A stretch of DNA of 64,000 bases from Pseudomonas sp. C2B4 (GTDB lineage Bacteria > Pseudomonadota > Gammaproteobacteria > Pseudomonadales > Pseudomonadaceae), in contig NZ_JABFMU010000007.1 of the NCBI RefSeq assembly GCF_013359695.1, forward strand, positions 62,001 to 126,000, given 5' to 3'. A program made the position numbers and the translations under genes. Position 1 is the first letter of the stretch; every line of letters begins with the position of its first letter. Under the pieces are notes generated by a model. The model saw nothing but the letters and a program-made list of their open reading frames with translations. It was not told where the DNA came from and did not search any database. Of the stretch, positions 27,254 to 37,151 are shown piece by piece.

Positions 27254-27386
27254 TGTGGCGAGGGGATTTATCCCCGTTGGGTGGCGAAGCCGCCCCAAAG
27301 TCTGCAATTGAGGTGTATCAGATAAACCGAGTGCAATTGTTTTGCGACTGCTGCGCAGCCGAACGGGGATAAATCCCCTCGCCACA
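27254..27386. repeat. Second repeat family, copy 1
   Basis: Arms TGTGGCGAGGGGATTTATCC and GGATAAATCCCCTCGCCACA are perfect inverted copies, each followed inward by CCGTT and a GGCGAAGC/GCGCAGCC motif. The whole unit spans 133 bases between gtrS and the AGE isomerase gene. Confidence 0.9.
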
Positions 27387-27495
27387 GGTGATCACTCGCC
27401 ATAAATTTGGGGTGAATGTCACAGGTTGGTGACATAACTCGCCCCCTTCGTTACAAGCCCGCGTCGGCCCGTTGTTTAGACTGCCCCTCAGTCAT

Positions 27496-27507
27496 AACAA
27501 CAAAAAA
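27496..27507 (+). promoter_or_regulatory. Hfq/Crc-type A-rich motif before the AGE isomerase
   Basis: AACAACAAAAAA fits the AAnAAnAA catabolite-repression motif and lies 8 bases before the ATG, overlapping the ribosome-binding region. Confidence 0.7.
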
Positions 27508-27515
27508 GGCCCCCC

Positions 27516-28775
27516 ATGGATCACTTCCAACCTGCCTTCAGCAGCTGGCTGAACGCACCTGCCCATCAGCAATGGCTCGCCGCCGAAGGCCTGCGCCTGT
27601 TGGCGTTTGCCAAGGCGTCGAAGCTGCCTGAAGGCTTCGGTAATCTTGATGAGCGAGGTCACCTGCCGGCCGACGCCCAAGCCGAAACCATGAACACCGC
27701 GCGCATGACCCACAGCTTCGCCATGGCCCACATCCAGGGCTTGCCGGGGTTTGTCGAGTTGGTGGATCACGGCATCCAGGCCCTGCGCGGGCCCTTGCGC
27801 GATGCACTGCACGGCGGTTGGTTTTCCGTTGCCGAACACCGCGACGGCAACACCGGCAAGAACGCCTATCTGCATGCCTTCGTGGCGCTGGCCGCGAGTT
27901 CCGCGGTGGTCGCGCAACGGCCCGGCGCACAAGCCTTGCTCGATGACGCCATCGACATCATCGACACCTATTTCTGGAGCGAGGAGGAGGGCGCCATGCG
28001 CGAATCCTTCAGCCGCGACTGGAGCGATGAAGAGTCCTATCGCGGCGCCAACAGCAACATGCACGCCACCGAAGCCTTCCTCGCCCTGGCCGATGTCACC
28101 GACGACAACCGTTGGCTGTGTCGCGCCCAGCGCATTGTCGAACGGGTGATTCACGGTCACGCCGCCGCCAACGGCTATCTGGTGATCGAACATTTCGACT
28201 GCGATTGGCAGCCCCTGCGCGAGTACAACCGCGACAACCCGGCCGACGGATTCCGCCCTTACGGCACCACGCCGGGTCACGGTTTCGAATGGGCGCGGTT
28301 GTTATTGCACCTCGAAGCGGCGCGGGTGCGGGCCGGCATGCTCACGCCGGGCTGGCTGGCCACCGACGCGCAGAAACTCTTCGAGGAAAACTGCCGACAT
28401 GGCTGGGACGTCGATGGCGCGCCCGGCATCGTCTACACCCTTGACTGGGACAATCGCGCGGTGGTCCGCCATCGCCTGCACTGGACCCATTGCGAAGCCA
28501 GCGCCGCCGCCAGTGCCTTGCTCAAGCGCACCGGCGAGGAGCAATACGAGCGCTGGTACCGGCTGTTTTGGGAATTTTGTGACAGTCATTTCATCGACCG
28601 CTGCGATGGCAGCTGGCACCACGAACTCGATCCCTTGAATCGCCCCAGCGCCGATATCTGGGCCGGCAAACCCGACCTTTATCACGCCTGGCAAGCGCTG
28701 CTGATTCCGCGCCTGCCGCTGGCGCCGAGCATGGCCACTGCGCTGGGGCAGTTGTCCCAGAGCTTTCCTGTGTAA
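27516..28775 (+). CDS. AGE-family sugar isomerase/epimerase, probably mannose isomerase
   Basis: A 419-residue (alpha/alpha)6-barrel protein of the N-acylglucosamine-2-epimerase family. Typical segments are RMTHSFAMAHIQG (about 64-76), GGWFSVAEHRDGNTGKNAYLHAF with the KxxY/H active region, RGANSNMHATEAFLAL, TPGHGFEWARLLL and KPDLYHAWQALLIPRLP. These conserved His and Arg residues are characteristic of D-mannose isomerase/YihS members, which interconvert mannose and fructose. It lies between the glucose two-component system and the glucose ABC transporter, so it probably feeds another hexose into the pathway. Confidence 0.88.
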   Translation: MDHFQPAFSSWLNAPAHQQWLAAEGLRLLAFAKASKLPEGFGNLDERGHLPADAQAETMNTARMTHSFAMAHIQGLPGFVELVDHGIQALRGPLRDALHGGWFSVAEHRDGNTGKNAYLHAFVALAASSAVVAQRPGAQALLDDAIDIIDTYFWSEEEGAMRESFSRDWSDEESYRGANSNMHATEAFLALADVTDDNRWLCRAQRIVERVIHGHAAANGYLVIEHFDCDWQPLREYNRDNPADGFRPYGTTPGHGFEWARLLLHLEAARVRAGMLTPGWLATDAQKLFEENCRHGWDVDGAPGIVYTLDWDNRAVVRHRLHWTHCEASAAASALLKRTGEEQYERWYRLFWEFCDSHFIDRCDGSWHHELDPLNRPSADIWAGKPDLYHAWQALLIPRLPLAPSMATALGQLSQSFPV

Positions 28776-28870
28776 CCATGTGGTGACATTCCCGCGTCCC
28801 TTCGTTACCTGCGAAGGGGTATCCCCTGTTTAAAATCCTATGCAGCGCAAGCACCAGACTTGCAACGCAT

Positions 28871-28884
28871 AACAACAAGAAAGG
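28871..28884 (+). promoter_or_regulatory. Hfq/Crc-type A-rich motif at gtsA
   Basis: AACAACAAGAAAGG combines an AAnAAnAA run with the Shine-Dalgarno AAGG, 9 bases before the gtsA ATG. Confidence 0.72.
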
Positions 28885-28893
28885 TACTACTAG

Positions 28894-30201
28894 ATGAATG
28901 CGATTTCTCGCCTCGCTACTGTCATTTCTCTCGCCTCCCTGGTTCCATTTTCCGCGTTCCCGCTCAGTGCACTGGCCGACGATGCCAAAGGTTCGGTCGA
29001 GGTCGTTCACTGGTGGACGTCCGGTGGTGAAAAGGCAGCGGTCGATGTCCTCAAGGCCCAAGTCGAAAAAGACGGCTTCACCTGGAAGGATGGCGCAGTC
29101 GCCGGTGGTGGCGGTTCCACGGCCATGACCGTTCTCAAGAGTCGCGCCGTTGCCGGCAACCCGCCGGGCGTTGCCCAGATCAAGGGCCCGGACATCCAGG
29201 AGTGGGGCAGCACCGGCCTGCTGAGCACCGACACCCTGGCACCCGTCGCCAAGGCGGAAAACTGGGATGGCCTGCTGTCGAAGAAGGTCTCCGACACCGT
29301 CAAGTACGAAGGTGACTATGTCGCCGTGCCGGTGAACATCCACCGCGTCAACTGGCTGTGGATCAACCCGGAAGTGTTCAAGAAAGCCGGGATCGACAAG
29401 GCGCCGACCACCCTCGAAGAATTCTATGCCGCCGGCGACAAGCTCAAGGCTGCCGGCTTCATCGCGCTCGCCCACGGTGGCCAGCCTTGGCAAGACAGCA
29501 CCGTGTTTGAAGACGTGGTGCTCTCGGTCATGGGCGCCGATGGATACAAGAAAGCCCTGGTAGATCTGGATCAGAAATCCCTGTCCGGGCCGGAGATGAC
29601 CAAGGCCTTCACCGAGCTGAAAAAGATCACCACCTACATGGATCCGAACCGCGCCGGTCGTGACTGGAACATCGCGGCCGCCGAGGTCATCAATGGCAAG
29701 GCCGGCATGCAGATGATGGGTGACTGGGCCAAGAGCGAGTGGACCGCCGCGAAGAAAGTCGCGGGCAAGGACTACCAGTGCGTGCCGTTCCCGGGCACCG
29801 ATAAAGCCTTCACCTACAACATCGACTCGATGGCCGTGTTCAAGCTCAAGGCTGATCGCAAGGGCGACATCGCCGCGCAACAAGACCTGGCCAAGGTCGC
29901 GTTGGGTACCGACTTCCAGAAAGTCTTCAGCATCAACAAGGGCTCGATCCCGGTGCGGACCGACATGCTGAACGAAATGGACAAGCTGGGCTTTGACTCC
30001 TGCGCCCAGACCGCCGCCAAGGACTTCCTGGCGGACGACAAGACCGGCGGCCTGCAACCGAGCATGGCGCACAACATGGCCACCTCCCTGGCCGTGCAAG
30101 GCGCGATCTTCGACGTGGTCACCAACTTCATGAACGACAAGGACGCCGATCCGGCCAAGGCCAGCGCCCAACTGGCATCGGCGGTCAAAGCGGCCCAGTA
30201 A
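28894..30201 (+). CDS. gtsA: Glucose/mannose ABC transporter, substrate-binding protein
   Basis: A 435-residue periplasmic binding protein of the carbohydrate family (CUT1). The signal peptide spans about 1-28 (cut before DDAKG). [18 protein letters not shown] and [19 protein letters not shown] are typical of glucose/mannose binders, and the tryptophans would stack on the sugar. It is the first gene of gtsABCD. A REP doublet separates it from gtsB, which can leave binding-protein mRNA more abundant than the permease message. Confidence 0.95.
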   Translation: MNAISRLATVISLASLVPFSAFPLSALADDAKGSVEVVHWWTSGGEKAAVDVLKAQVEKDGFTWKDGAVAGGGGSTAMTVLKSRAVAGNPPGVAQIKGPDIQEWGSTGLLSTDTLAPVAKAENWDGLLSKKVSDTVKYEGDYVAVPVNIHRVNWLWINPEVFKKAGIDKAPTTLEEFYAAGDKLKAAGFIALAHGGQPWQDSTVFEDVVLSVMGADGYKKALVDLDQKSLSGPEMTKAFTELKKITTYMDPNRAGRDWNIAAAEVINGKAGMQMMGDWAKSEWTAAKKVAGKDYQCVPFPGTDKAFTYNIDSMAVFKLKADRKGDIAAQQDLAKVALGTDFQKVFSINKGSIPVRTDMLNEMDKLGFDSCAQTAAKDFLADDKTGGLQPSMAHNMATSLAVQGAIFDVVTNFMNDKDADPAKASAQLASAVKAAQ

Positions 30202-30220
30202 CTTCCTGTACTGAGTAACC

Positions 30221-30311
30221 CTGTGGGAGCGAGCCTGCTCGCGAAAGCGGTCTGACATTCAACATGGATGTCGACTGATACACCGCCTTCGCGAGCAGGC
30301 TCGCTCCCACA
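30221..30311. repeat. REP doublet 7 inside gtsABCD (inward)
   Basis: Both arms are of the GTGGG class. The element fills most of the 152-base gap between gtsA and gtsB, genes that otherwise form one transcription unit. Confidence 0.93.
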
Positions 30312-30353
30312 AGGGATCACTCCGATCCTTCTATCTAAACCTGGATTATCCCG

Positions 30354-31262
30354 ATGAGCTCTGTGGCGGTTTTCAGCAAAGCCTCACCGTTCGATGCGCT
30401 GCAACGCTGGTTACCCAAGTTGGTACTGGCGCCGAGCATGCTGATCGTGTTGGTTGGCTTCTACGGTTACATCATCTGGACGTTCATTCTGTCCTTTACC
30501 AACTCCAGCTTCATGCCGAGCTACAAGTGGGTCGGCCTGCAGCAATACATGCGACTGATGGACAACGACCGCTGGTGGGTCGCGAGCAAGAACCTCGCGG
30601 TGTTCGGCGGGCTGTTCATCGGCATCAGCCTGGTGCTGGGCGTCTTCCTCGCGGTGCTGCTGGACCAGCGAATCCGCAAGGAAGGCTTCATTCGCACCAT
30701 CTACCTGTACCCGATGGCGCTGTCGATGATCGTCACCGGTACGGCGTGGAAGTGGCTGCTCAACCCGGGCCTGGGCCTGGACAAGATGCTGCGCGACTGG
30801 GGCTGGGAAGGCTTCCGTCTCGACTGGCTGGTGGATCAGGATCGCGTCGTGTACTGCCTGGTGATTGCTGCCGTGTGGCAAGCCTCCGGGTTTGTGATGG
30901 CGATGTTCCTCGCCGGCCTGCGGGGTGTCGATCAATCGATCATCCGCGCCGCGCAAGTCGACGGTGCAAGCCTGCCGACCATCTACCTGAAGATCGTGCT
31001 GCCGAGCCTGCGCCCGGTGTTCTTCAGCGCCTTCATGATCCTCGCGCACATTGCGATCAAGAGCTTCGACCTGGTGGCGGCGATGACCGCTGGCGGGCCT
31101 GGCTACTCGTCCGACCTGCCGGCGATGTTCATGTATTCCTTCACCTTCAGCCGTGGCCAGATGGGCATCGGTTCGGCCAGCGCCATGCTGATGCTCGGTG
31201 CCTTGCTGACGATCCTCGTGCCGTACCTGTACTCCGAGCTGCGAGGCAAGCGCCATGACTAA
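30354..31262 (+). CDS. gtsB: Glucose ABC transporter permease
   Basis: A 302-residue CUT1 inner-membrane permease with six hydrophobic segments. The cytoplasmic EAA-type loop is RAAQVDGASLPTIYLKIVLPSLRP (about 200-223), which contacts the ATPase. Its stop overlaps the gtsC start by 8 bases. Confidence 0.95.
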   Translation: MSSVAVFSKASPFDALQRWLPKLVLAPSMLIVLVGFYGYIIWTFILSFTNSSFMPSYKWVGLQQYMRLMDNDRWWVASKNLAVFGGLFIGISLVLGVFLAVLLDQRIRKEGFIRTIYLYPMALSMIVTGTAWKWLLNPGLGLDKMLRDWGWEGFRLDWLVDQDRVVYCLVIAAVWQASGFVMAMFLAGLRGVDQSIIRAAQVDGASLPTIYLKIVLPSLRPVFFSAFMILAHIAIKSFDLVAAMTAGGPGYSSDLPAMFMYSFTFSRGQMGIGSASAMLMLGALLTILVPYLYSELRGKRHD

Positions 31263-32100
31263 TCAACCCGCAAAGTCATCCCTGAGCTTCAGCCGCATCG
31301 CGATCTACGCCACGCTCCTGCTGGCCGCCGCGGTGTACCTGGTACCCCTGGTGGTGATGTTGCTGACCAGCTTCAAATCCCCGGAAGACATTCGCACCGG
31401 CAACCTGTTGAGCTGGCCGGCCGTGATCGACGGCATCGGCTGGATCAAGGCCTGGGACGTGGTCGGCGGCTACTTCTGGAACTCGGTGAAAATTACCGTG
31501 CCAGCGGTGCTGATCTCGACCTTCATCGGTGCCATGAACGGTTACGTATTGTCGATGTGGCGCTTTCGCGGTTCGCAACTGTTCTTCGGTCTGTTGCTGT
31601 TCGGCTGCTTCCTGCCGTTCCAGACCGTGCTGTTGCCGGCCTCGTTCACCCTCGGCAAGTTCGGCCTGGCCAACACCACCACCGGTCTGGTGCTGGTGCA
31701 CGTGGTCTACGGCCTGGCGTTCACCACGCTGTTCTTCCGCAACTACTACGTGAGCGTGCCGGATGCGCTGGTCAAGGCGGCGCGGCTCGACGGTGCAGGC
31801 TTCTTCACGATCTTCTGGAAGATCCTGCTGCCGATGTCGATCCCGATCGTGATGGTCTGCCTTATCTGGCAGTTCACCCAGATCTGGAACGACTTCCTGT
31901 TCGGCGTGGTGTTCGCCAGCGGCGATGCCCAGCCAATCACAGTGGCGCTGAACAACCTGGTCAACACCAGCACCGGGGTCAAGGAATACAACGTTGATAT
32001 GGCCGCCGCGATGATCGCCGGGCTGCCGACACTGCTGGTCTACATATTCGCTGGCAAGTATTTCCTGCGTGGGCTGACGTCCGGCGCGGTCAAGGGGTAG
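31255..32100 (+). CDS. gtsC: Glucose ABC transporter permease
   Basis: A 281-residue second permease of the MalG type with six hydrophobic segments and the EAA-type loop KAARLDGAGFFTIFWKILLPMS (about 174-195). It pairs with GtsB as the channel. gtsD begins 4 bases after its stop. Confidence 0.95.
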   Translation: MTNQPAKSSLSFSRIAIYATLLLAAAVYLVPLVVMLLTSFKSPEDIRTGNLLSWPAVIDGIGWIKAWDVVGGYFWNSVKITVPAVLISTFIGAMNGYVLSMWRFRGSQLFFGLLLFGCFLPFQTVLLPASFTLGKFGLANTTTGLVLVHVVYGLAFTTLFFRNYYVSVPDALVKAARLDGAGFFTIFWKILLPMSIPIVMVCLIWQFTQIWNDFLFGVVFASGDAQPITVALNNLVNTSTGVKEYNVDMAAAMIAGLPTLLVYIFAGKYFLRGLTSGAVKG

Positions 32101-32104
32101 AAAC

Positions 32105-33265
32105 ATGGCAACTCTCGAATTACGCAACGTCAACAAGACCTACGGCGCCGGCTTGCCGGACACCCTGAAGAACATCGAACTGAAGATCGATGACGGGGAG
32201 TTTCTGATCCTGGTCGGTCCGTCCGGCTGCGGAAAATCGACCTTGATGAACTGCATCGCCGGCCTGGAAACCATCAGCGGCGGCGCGATCCTGGTGGACG
32301 ACGCCGACATCAGTGGCATGAGCCCGAAAGATCGCGACATCGCCATGGTGTTCCAGTCCTATGCGCTGTACCCGACCATGAGCGTGCGCGACAACATCGC
32401 CTTCGGCCTGAAGATTCGCAAAATGCCGACCGCTGACATCGACGAAGAAGTCGCCCGGGTTTCCAAGTTGTTGCAGATCGAACACTTGCTCAACCGCAAG
32501 CCCGGCCAACTCTCCGGTGGCCAGCAACAGCGCGTGGCGATGGGGCGCGCCCTGGCGCGGCGGCCGAAGATCTACCTGTTCGACGAACCGCTGTCCAACC
32601 TCGACGCCAAGCTGCGGGTCGAGATGCGCACCGAAATGAAACTGATGCACCAGCGCCTGAAAACCACCACGGTCTACGTGACCCACGACCAGATCGAAGC
32701 CATGACCCTGGGCGACAAGGTGGCGGTGATGAAGGACGGGATCATTCAGCAGTTCGGCACGCCCAAAGACATCTACAACAACCCGGCCAACCTGTTCGTC
32801 GCGAGCTTCATCGGCTCGCCGCCCATGAACTTCATTCCCCTGCGTTTGCAGCGCAAGGACGGTCGCCTGCTGGCGCTGCTCGACAGTGGCCAGGCCCGTT
32901 GCGAATTGCCGCTGGGCATGCAGGACGCCGGTCTCGAGGATCGCGAAGTGATCCTCGGCATGCGCCCGGAGCAGATCGTGCTGGCCAACGGCGAGGCCAA
33001 TGGTTTGCCGACCATTCGCGCCGAAGTCCAGGTCACCGAGCCGACCGGGCCCGACACCCTGGTCTTCGTCAATCTCAACGGCACCAAGGTCTGCTGCCGC
33101 CTGGCACCCGACGTTGCGCCAGCGGTGGGCGAGACCCTGACCCTGCAATTCGATCCGGCGAAAGTGCTGCTGTTCGATGCCAAGAGCGGTGAACGGCTGG
33201 GGGTGGCCGGTGTGCCGAAAGCCGAGAGTCACGCTGCCAACGTCGCCCAATTCAAGGGCCGCTGA
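32105..33265 (+). CDS. gtsD: Glucose ABC transporter ATP-binding protein
   Basis: A 386-residue ATPase of the MalK/UgpC type. It has Walker [10 protein letters not shown] (about 38-46), the Q-loop [13 protein letters not shown], the signature [15 protein letters not shown] (about 136-150), Walker [14 protein letters not shown], the switch histidine in VTHDQ, and a C-terminal TOBE/MalK-like regulatory domain. It powers GtsBC. Confidence 0.96.
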   Translation: MATLELRNVNKTYGAGLPDTLKNIELKIDDGEFLILVGPSGCGKSTLMNCIAGLETISGGAILVDDADISGMSPKDRDIAMVFQSYALYPTMSVRDNIAFGLKIRKMPTADIDEEVARVSKLLQIEHLLNRKPGQLSGGQQQRVAMGRALARRPKIYLFDEPLSNLDAKLRVEMRTEMKLMHQRLKTTTVYVTHDQIEAMTLGDKVAVMKDGIIQQFGTPKDIYNNPANLFVASFIGSPPMNFIPLRLQRKDGRLLALLDSGQARCELPLGMQDAGLEDREVILGMRPEQIVLANGEANGLPTIRAEVQVTEPTGPDTLVFVNLNGTKVCCRLAPDVAPAVGETLTLQFDPAKVLLFDAKSGERLGVAGVPKAESHAANVAQFKGR

Positions 33266-33273
33266 AGATCAAG

Positions 33274-33363
33274 TGTGGGAGCGGGCTTGCTCGCGAAAGC
33301 GGTGTGTCATTCAAGGATATGTCGACTGACGCACCGCATTCGCGAGCAAGCCCGCTCCCACAG
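33274..33363. repeat. REP doublet 8 (inward)
   Basis: Both arms carry the GAGCGGGC variant (GTGGGAGCGGGCTTGCTC and GAGCAAGCCCGCTCCCAC), so the two arms have changed together. Located between gtsD and oprB. Confidence 0.92.
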
Positions 33364-33428
33364 GGGGATATGCGGTGAGCGGCCTGTCGCTCCTCGCAAC
33401 CGATGTAACCGCGTTAGACAGAAAAGTT

Positions 33429-33440
33429 AATAACAATAAG
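33429..33440 (+). promoter_or_regulatory. Hfq/Crc-type A-rich motif at oprB
   Basis: AATAACAATAAG forms four ARN-type triplets 14 bases before the oprB ATG. Confidence 0.7.
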
Positions 33441-33454
33441 ACGAGGATGTAGGG

Positions 33455-34801
33455 ATGAAGAAGAACAACAACGCTCAGCTTATCTGCCAGTTAACGGCCG
33501 TTGCGGCCATGATGCTGGCCGGTAGTGTTCACGCGGCTGAAGCGTTCAGCGCCGATTCCGAATGGATGACCGGCGATTGGGGTGGGGAACGGACCCGGCT
33601 GATCGAGCAGGGTATCGATATCAAGATGGACTACGTCGGTGAAGTGGGCGGCAACCTCCACGGCGGTTTCAACGATGACAAGACGGCGCGTTACTCCGAC
33701 CAGTTTGGCCTGGGCGCGGCGCTTGACCTGCAAAAACTGCTGGGCTGGGACAACACCCAGGCCAAGATCCAGCTGACCAATCGTAACGGTGAAAACATCT
33801 CCAACGACCGCATCGGTGATCCGCGTGCAGGCACCCTGAGTTCGTCCCAGGAAGTCTACGGCCGTGGCCACATGGTCCGTCTGACCCAGTTGTGGATCAA
33901 GCATCAGTTCCTCGACAACAAACTGGACATCAAGGCCGGTTACTTCGGCGAAGGCGAAGACTTCAACAGCTTCCCGTGCGAATTCCAGAACCTGGCATTC
34001 TGCGGCTCCCAGGTGGGTAACTGGGCGACCAACATCTGGTACAACTGGCCGGTCAGCCAGGCGGCGATCCGCGTGAAGTGGAACATTTCGCCCGAGTGGT
34101 ATGCGCAGATCGGCGCGTACAACCAGAACACCTCGCAACTGGAGCACGGTAACGGCTTCAAGCTCAGCGGCAGTGGTACCAACGGCACCGTCCTGCCGGT
34201 GGAACTGGTGTGGCTGCCTAACCCTGGCAACCTGCCGGGCGAATACCGTGTCGGTTACTACAAAAGCACGGCCAAGGCCGACGACGTTCGTGAAGACGAT
34301 AACGGCGATGACGCTGCCACCACTGGCAACGCCTATCGCAGCCACAGCAGCAAGCACGGCTACTGGTTCGTTGCGCAACAACAGCTGACCACCCACAACG
34401 GTGACGCTTCCCGCGGTCTGAACATTGCCGCCAACGCCACGTTCCACGACAAGGACACCAACATCGTCGACAACTACCAGTCGCTGATGTTTGTGTACAA
34501 GGGCCCGTTCGATGCCCGTCCGAAAGATGACCTCGGTATCGGTTTCTCGCGTATCCATGTCAACGATGACGTGAAGAAAAACGCCGAGTTGGTCAACGCC
34601 GCCAATGGTGTGACCCAGTACGAAGACCCGCTGTTCTCGCCGCTGCGTGACACCGAGTACAACTACGAACTCAACTATGGCTTCCACGTCACCAACTGGC
34701 TGACCGTGCGTCCCAACCTGCAATACATCACTCACCCGGGCGGTGTGGATGAAGTCGACAACGCGCTGGTCGCCGGTCTGAAAATTCAGTCGGTGTTCTG
34801 A
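33455..34801 (+). CDS. oprB: Carbohydrate-selective porin OprB
   Basis: A 448-residue outer-membrane porin with a signal peptide of about 28 residues (ending SVHAAEAF). Typical OprB segments are WMTGDWGGERTRLIEQGIDI near the mature N-terminus and the final strand with VDEVDNALVAGLKIQSVF. It admits glucose and related sugars to the periplasm for GtsA. A strong terminator follows. Confidence 0.96.
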   Translation: MKKNNNAQLICQLTAVAAMMLAGSVHAAEAFSADSEWMTGDWGGERTRLIEQGIDIKMDYVGEVGGNLHGGFNDDKTARYSDQFGLGAALDLQKLLGWDNTQAKIQLTNRNGENISNDRIGDPRAGTLSSSQEVYGRGHMVRLTQLWIKHQFLDNKLDIKAGYFGEGEDFNSFPCEFQNLAFCGSQVGNWATNIWYNWPVSQAAIRVKWNISPEWYAQIGAYNQNTSQLEHGNGFKLSGSGTNGTVLPVELVWLPNPGNLPGEYRVGYYKSTAKADDVREDDNGDDAATTGNAYRSHSSKHGYWFVAQQQLTTHNGDASRGLNIAANATFHDKDTNIVDNYQSLMFVYKGPFDARPKDDLGIGFSRIHVNDDVKKNAELVNAANGVTQYEDPLFSPLRDTEYNYELNYGFHVTNWLTVRPNLQYITHPGGVDEVDNALVAGLKIQSVF

Positions 34802-34838
34802 CGCGACTGCGATAAGCTCCTCTCTATGTGCGCATTTT

Positions 34839-34868
34839 GCGGACGGCCATGGCTGTCCGCTTTTTTTT
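34839..34868 (+). terminator. Rho-independent terminator after oprB
   Basis: GCGGACGGCCATGGCTGTCCGC folds into a stem of 10 to 11 pairs with one G-T-type mismatch, followed by eight T residues. Confidence 0.92.
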
Positions 34869-34902
34869 GGGGTGGCGAGGGGCGTGCTGTGATGAGGACT
34901 TT

Positions 34903-34995
34903 TGTGGCGAGGGGATTTATCCCCGTCGGGCTGCGAAGCGGCCCTAAAAAATGGGACTGCTGCGCAGTCCAACGGGGATAAATCCCCTCGCCACA
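34903..34995. repeat. Second repeat family, copy 2
   Basis: Outer arms match copy 1 exactly. The core is only about 50 bases and carries GGCTGCGAAGCGGCC and CTGCTGCGCAGTCC. It lies between the oprB terminator and the mutarotase gene. Confidence 0.9.
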
Positions 34996-35053
34996 GTAGA
35001 CCGTCACTACATTGACTCGCTGAGTACACCCATGATTTTCAGGACCGTGGTAC

Positions 35054-35908
35054 ATGCTTGAGCATCCGCTACAACGCTTCTTCAAATCCTTGCGCGAGCG
35101 GCCCGTGTTTGCGTGGGAGCGCTATCAGAAGCGCGACGTGCTCGTGATCGATCATCCGCTGTGTCAGGCGGTGTTCAGTCGTCAGGGCGCGCAATTGCTG
35201 CACTTCCAGCCCAAAGATCAAAAGCCTTGGCTGTGGTGTGCTGCGAAGTGGCCGCAGGTCGGGGCCATTCGCGGTGGCGTGCCGGTGTGCTGGCCGTGGT
35301 ATGGCCGTCATCCGAGCGAAAATGCCTGGCCGTCCCATGGTTGGGCACGTTTGCTCGACTGGAAGCTGATCGACAGCAGCAGTGATGAGGATGGCGTGCG
35401 CTTGCACTGGCAGCTGCGGTTGTGCGACTGGCAAGTGGATCTGCACGCCCACCTGGGGGAGCGAATGGATCTGCGCCTGAGCACCGAGCATCAAGACAGC
35501 CTGCCTTGCCAATTGAGCCAGGCGTTGCACGCCTATTGGCGTATTGGTGACGTCGGCGAGGTAGCGCTGTCTGGGCTCGATGGCGCGCAAGGTTACGACC
35601 AGTTGAGCCGGCAGGTTTGCCAGCAGGAAGGTGAGTTGCGCGTCGATGGCGGCTGTCAGCGGGTGTTCCAGCATGACGGCGAGTTACAGCTCAACGATCA
35701 CGCCTGGCAGCGGGCGTTGTGCATCGATACCGGCGACACCGCGGACACGGTGGTCTGGCACCCGGGCTCGCGGCCGTTGCTGGGGGTGAGCTGGAGTGAG
35801 ATATCCGAGTTTGTTTGCGTGGAAGCGGCGAGCGGCGGCACTGACAGCCTGTGCCTGAAACCGGGGGAGCGGGCGCATTTGAGTTTGCAGGCGCGGGTGG
35901 GGGCTTAG
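35054..35908 (+). CDS. D-hexose-6-phosphate mutarotase family protein
   Basis: A 284-residue YeaD-like aldose-1-epimerase relative. It would interconvert the anomers of glucose-6-phosphate before Zwf. Family features are GGVPVCWPWYGRH (about 75-87), SHGWARLLDW with the conserved histidine, and the C-terminal VVWHPGSRPLLGVSWSEISEFVCVE. It sits between the porin gene and the hexR/zwf unit, the usual Pseudomonas place. Confidence 0.9.
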   Translation: MLEHPLQRFFKSLRERPVFAWERYQKRDVLVIDHPLCQAVFSRQGAQLLHFQPKDQKPWLWCAAKWPQVGAIRGGVPVCWPWYGRHPSENAWPSHGWARLLDWKLIDSSSDEDGVRLHWQLRLCDWQVDLHAHLGERMDLRLSTEHQDSLPCQLSQALHAYWRIGDVGEVALSGLDGAQGYDQLSRQVCQQEGELRVDGGCQRVFQHDGELQLNDHAWQRALCIDTGDTADTVVWHPGSRPLLGVSWSEISEFVCVEAASGGTDSLCLKPGERAHLSLQARVGA

Positions 35909-35938
35909 GTTCGGAGTTTGCGGTGTTGGGGCGGCCGT

Positions 35939-36033
35939 CTTCGCGAGCAGGCTCGCTCCCACACTAGATCTTCAGTGGACGCAATATGTGTGATCAACAC
36001 AAATCCACTGTGGGAGCGAGCCTGCTCGCGAAG
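35939..36033. repeat. Outward-facing REP pair
   Basis: The right-type arm (TTCGCGAGCAGGCTCGCTCC) comes first and the left-type arm (CTGTGGGAGCGAGCCTGCTC) second, so the orientation is opposite to the usual doublet. The core between them is about 45 bases. It lies between the convergent mutarotase and hexR genes. Confidence 0.9.
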
Positions 36034-36062
36034 AGGCCCGATCAGGCAATGAAGATGCCGGA

Positions 36063-36932
36063 CTAGTTGAACTCGTCGCCCACCGGATACCGGCTGGCAT
36101 TCAAGCTCTCCTTGATCTTGCGCAAATGCGGCTGGAAATCCACGCCACGGCGCAAGGTCATGCCGGTGGCGAGCACGTCCAGTACGGTCAGCTGAATGAT
36201 CCGCGAGGTCATCGGCATGTAGATGTCGGTGTCCTCCGGCAGCGGAATGTTTAGGCTCAAGGTACTGGCCTTGGCCAGGGGCGAGTTCTCCGCGGTCAAG
36301 CCGAGCACCGACGCGCCGTTTTCCCGGGCGATGCGCGCCACTTCCACCAGTTCGCGGGTGCGGCCGGTGTAGGAAATGATCACGAACAGCTCGCCGGTGT
36401 GCGCCACCGAAGCAATCATGCGCTGCATCAGCACGTCGGCATGGGCGGTCACGGCCAGGTTGAAACGGAAGAACTTGTGCTGCGCATCCAGCGCCACAGG
36501 CGCTGAAGCGCCAAGGCCGAAGAAGTGGATCTGCCGGGCCTGGATCAAAAGGTCGACGGCGCGGCTGATCAGGTTCGGGTCCAGCGCCTGGCAAGCGCTG
36601 TCCAGGGACGCGATGGCGCTGCCGAAAATTTTCTGGGTATAGGCTTCGGGATTGTCGTCGGCCTCCACCGCACGGCTGACATACGCCGCGCCGCTGGCCA
36701 GGCTCTGGGCCAGTTGCAGCTTGAGTTCGGGGTAGCCGCTGACGCCGAACGAACGGCAGAAACGGTTGACCGTCGGTTCGCTGACCGACGCGGCCTGGGC
36801 GAGGGCGGCGATGCTGAACCGGGTGGCCTGCTGTGGGTTGAGCAGGATCACCTCGGCGACTTTGCGTTCGGCCTTGTTCAGCTCTTCAAGGCGATTCTGG
36901 ATCTGCTCCAGTAAATTTCGCACGCGGTCCAT
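36063..36932 (-). CDS. hexR: HexR, RpiR-family repressor of hexose catabolism
   Basis: A 289-residue repressor with an N-terminal helix-turn-helix domain (about 1-77; [23 protein letters not shown]) and a SIS sugar-phosphate-binding domain (about 125-255; [35 protein letters not shown]). It releases DNA when it binds the Entner-Doudoroff intermediate KDPG. RBS AAGGAA precedes the ATG. It is divergent from zwf, and its target sites are seen at gapA, edd and, less perfectly, zwf. Confidence 0.96.
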   Translation of the reverse strand: MDRVRNLLEQIQNRLEELNKAERKVAEVILLNPQQATRFSIAALAQAASVSEPTVNRFCRSFGVSGYPELKLQLAQSLASGAAYVSRAVEADDNPEAYTQKIFGSAIASLDSACQALDPNLISRAVDLLIQARQIHFFGLGASAPVALDAQHKFFRFNLAVTAHADVLMQRMIASVAHTGELFVIISYTGRTRELVEVARIARENGASVLGLTAENSPLAKASTLSLNIPLPEDTDIYMPMTSRIIQLTVLDVLATGMTLRRGVDFQPHLRKIKESLNASRYPVGDEFN

Positions 36933-37067
36933 ATGGATTTCCTTGATTCACCTGCGCCGATAAGCGCACGGCTAATGCAAAAAGGGCCTTTGATGCGGCC
37001 CGTAACGGTGGCCTATCCTACTGATGGCTCCGACCGACCACCACTCGGAATCTGTATTTTGCGAAAA

Positions 37068-37086
37068 TGTTGTGGTTATTACTACA
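37068..37086. promoter_or_regulatory. Probable HexR operator between hexR and zwf
   Basis: TGTTGTGGTTATTACTACA is an imperfect palindrome containing TTGT-N7-ACTA, one base off the TTGT-N7-ACAA form. It lies about 65 bases before the zwf ATG. Confidence 0.65.
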
Positions 37087-37138
37087 TTTTCCCTTGAGTG
37101 ATGCCTTGAAAAAAGGTATTTGTAGCTTAACTTGATAA

Positions 37139-37148
37139 AAGAACAAAC
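37139..37148 (+). promoter_or_regulatory. A-rich Hfq/Crc-type motif at zwf
   Basis: AAGAACAAAC directly precedes the zwf ATG by 3 bases and no clear Shine-Dalgarno is seen, so it may decide translation. Confidence 0.5.
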
Positions 37149-37151
37149 ATC

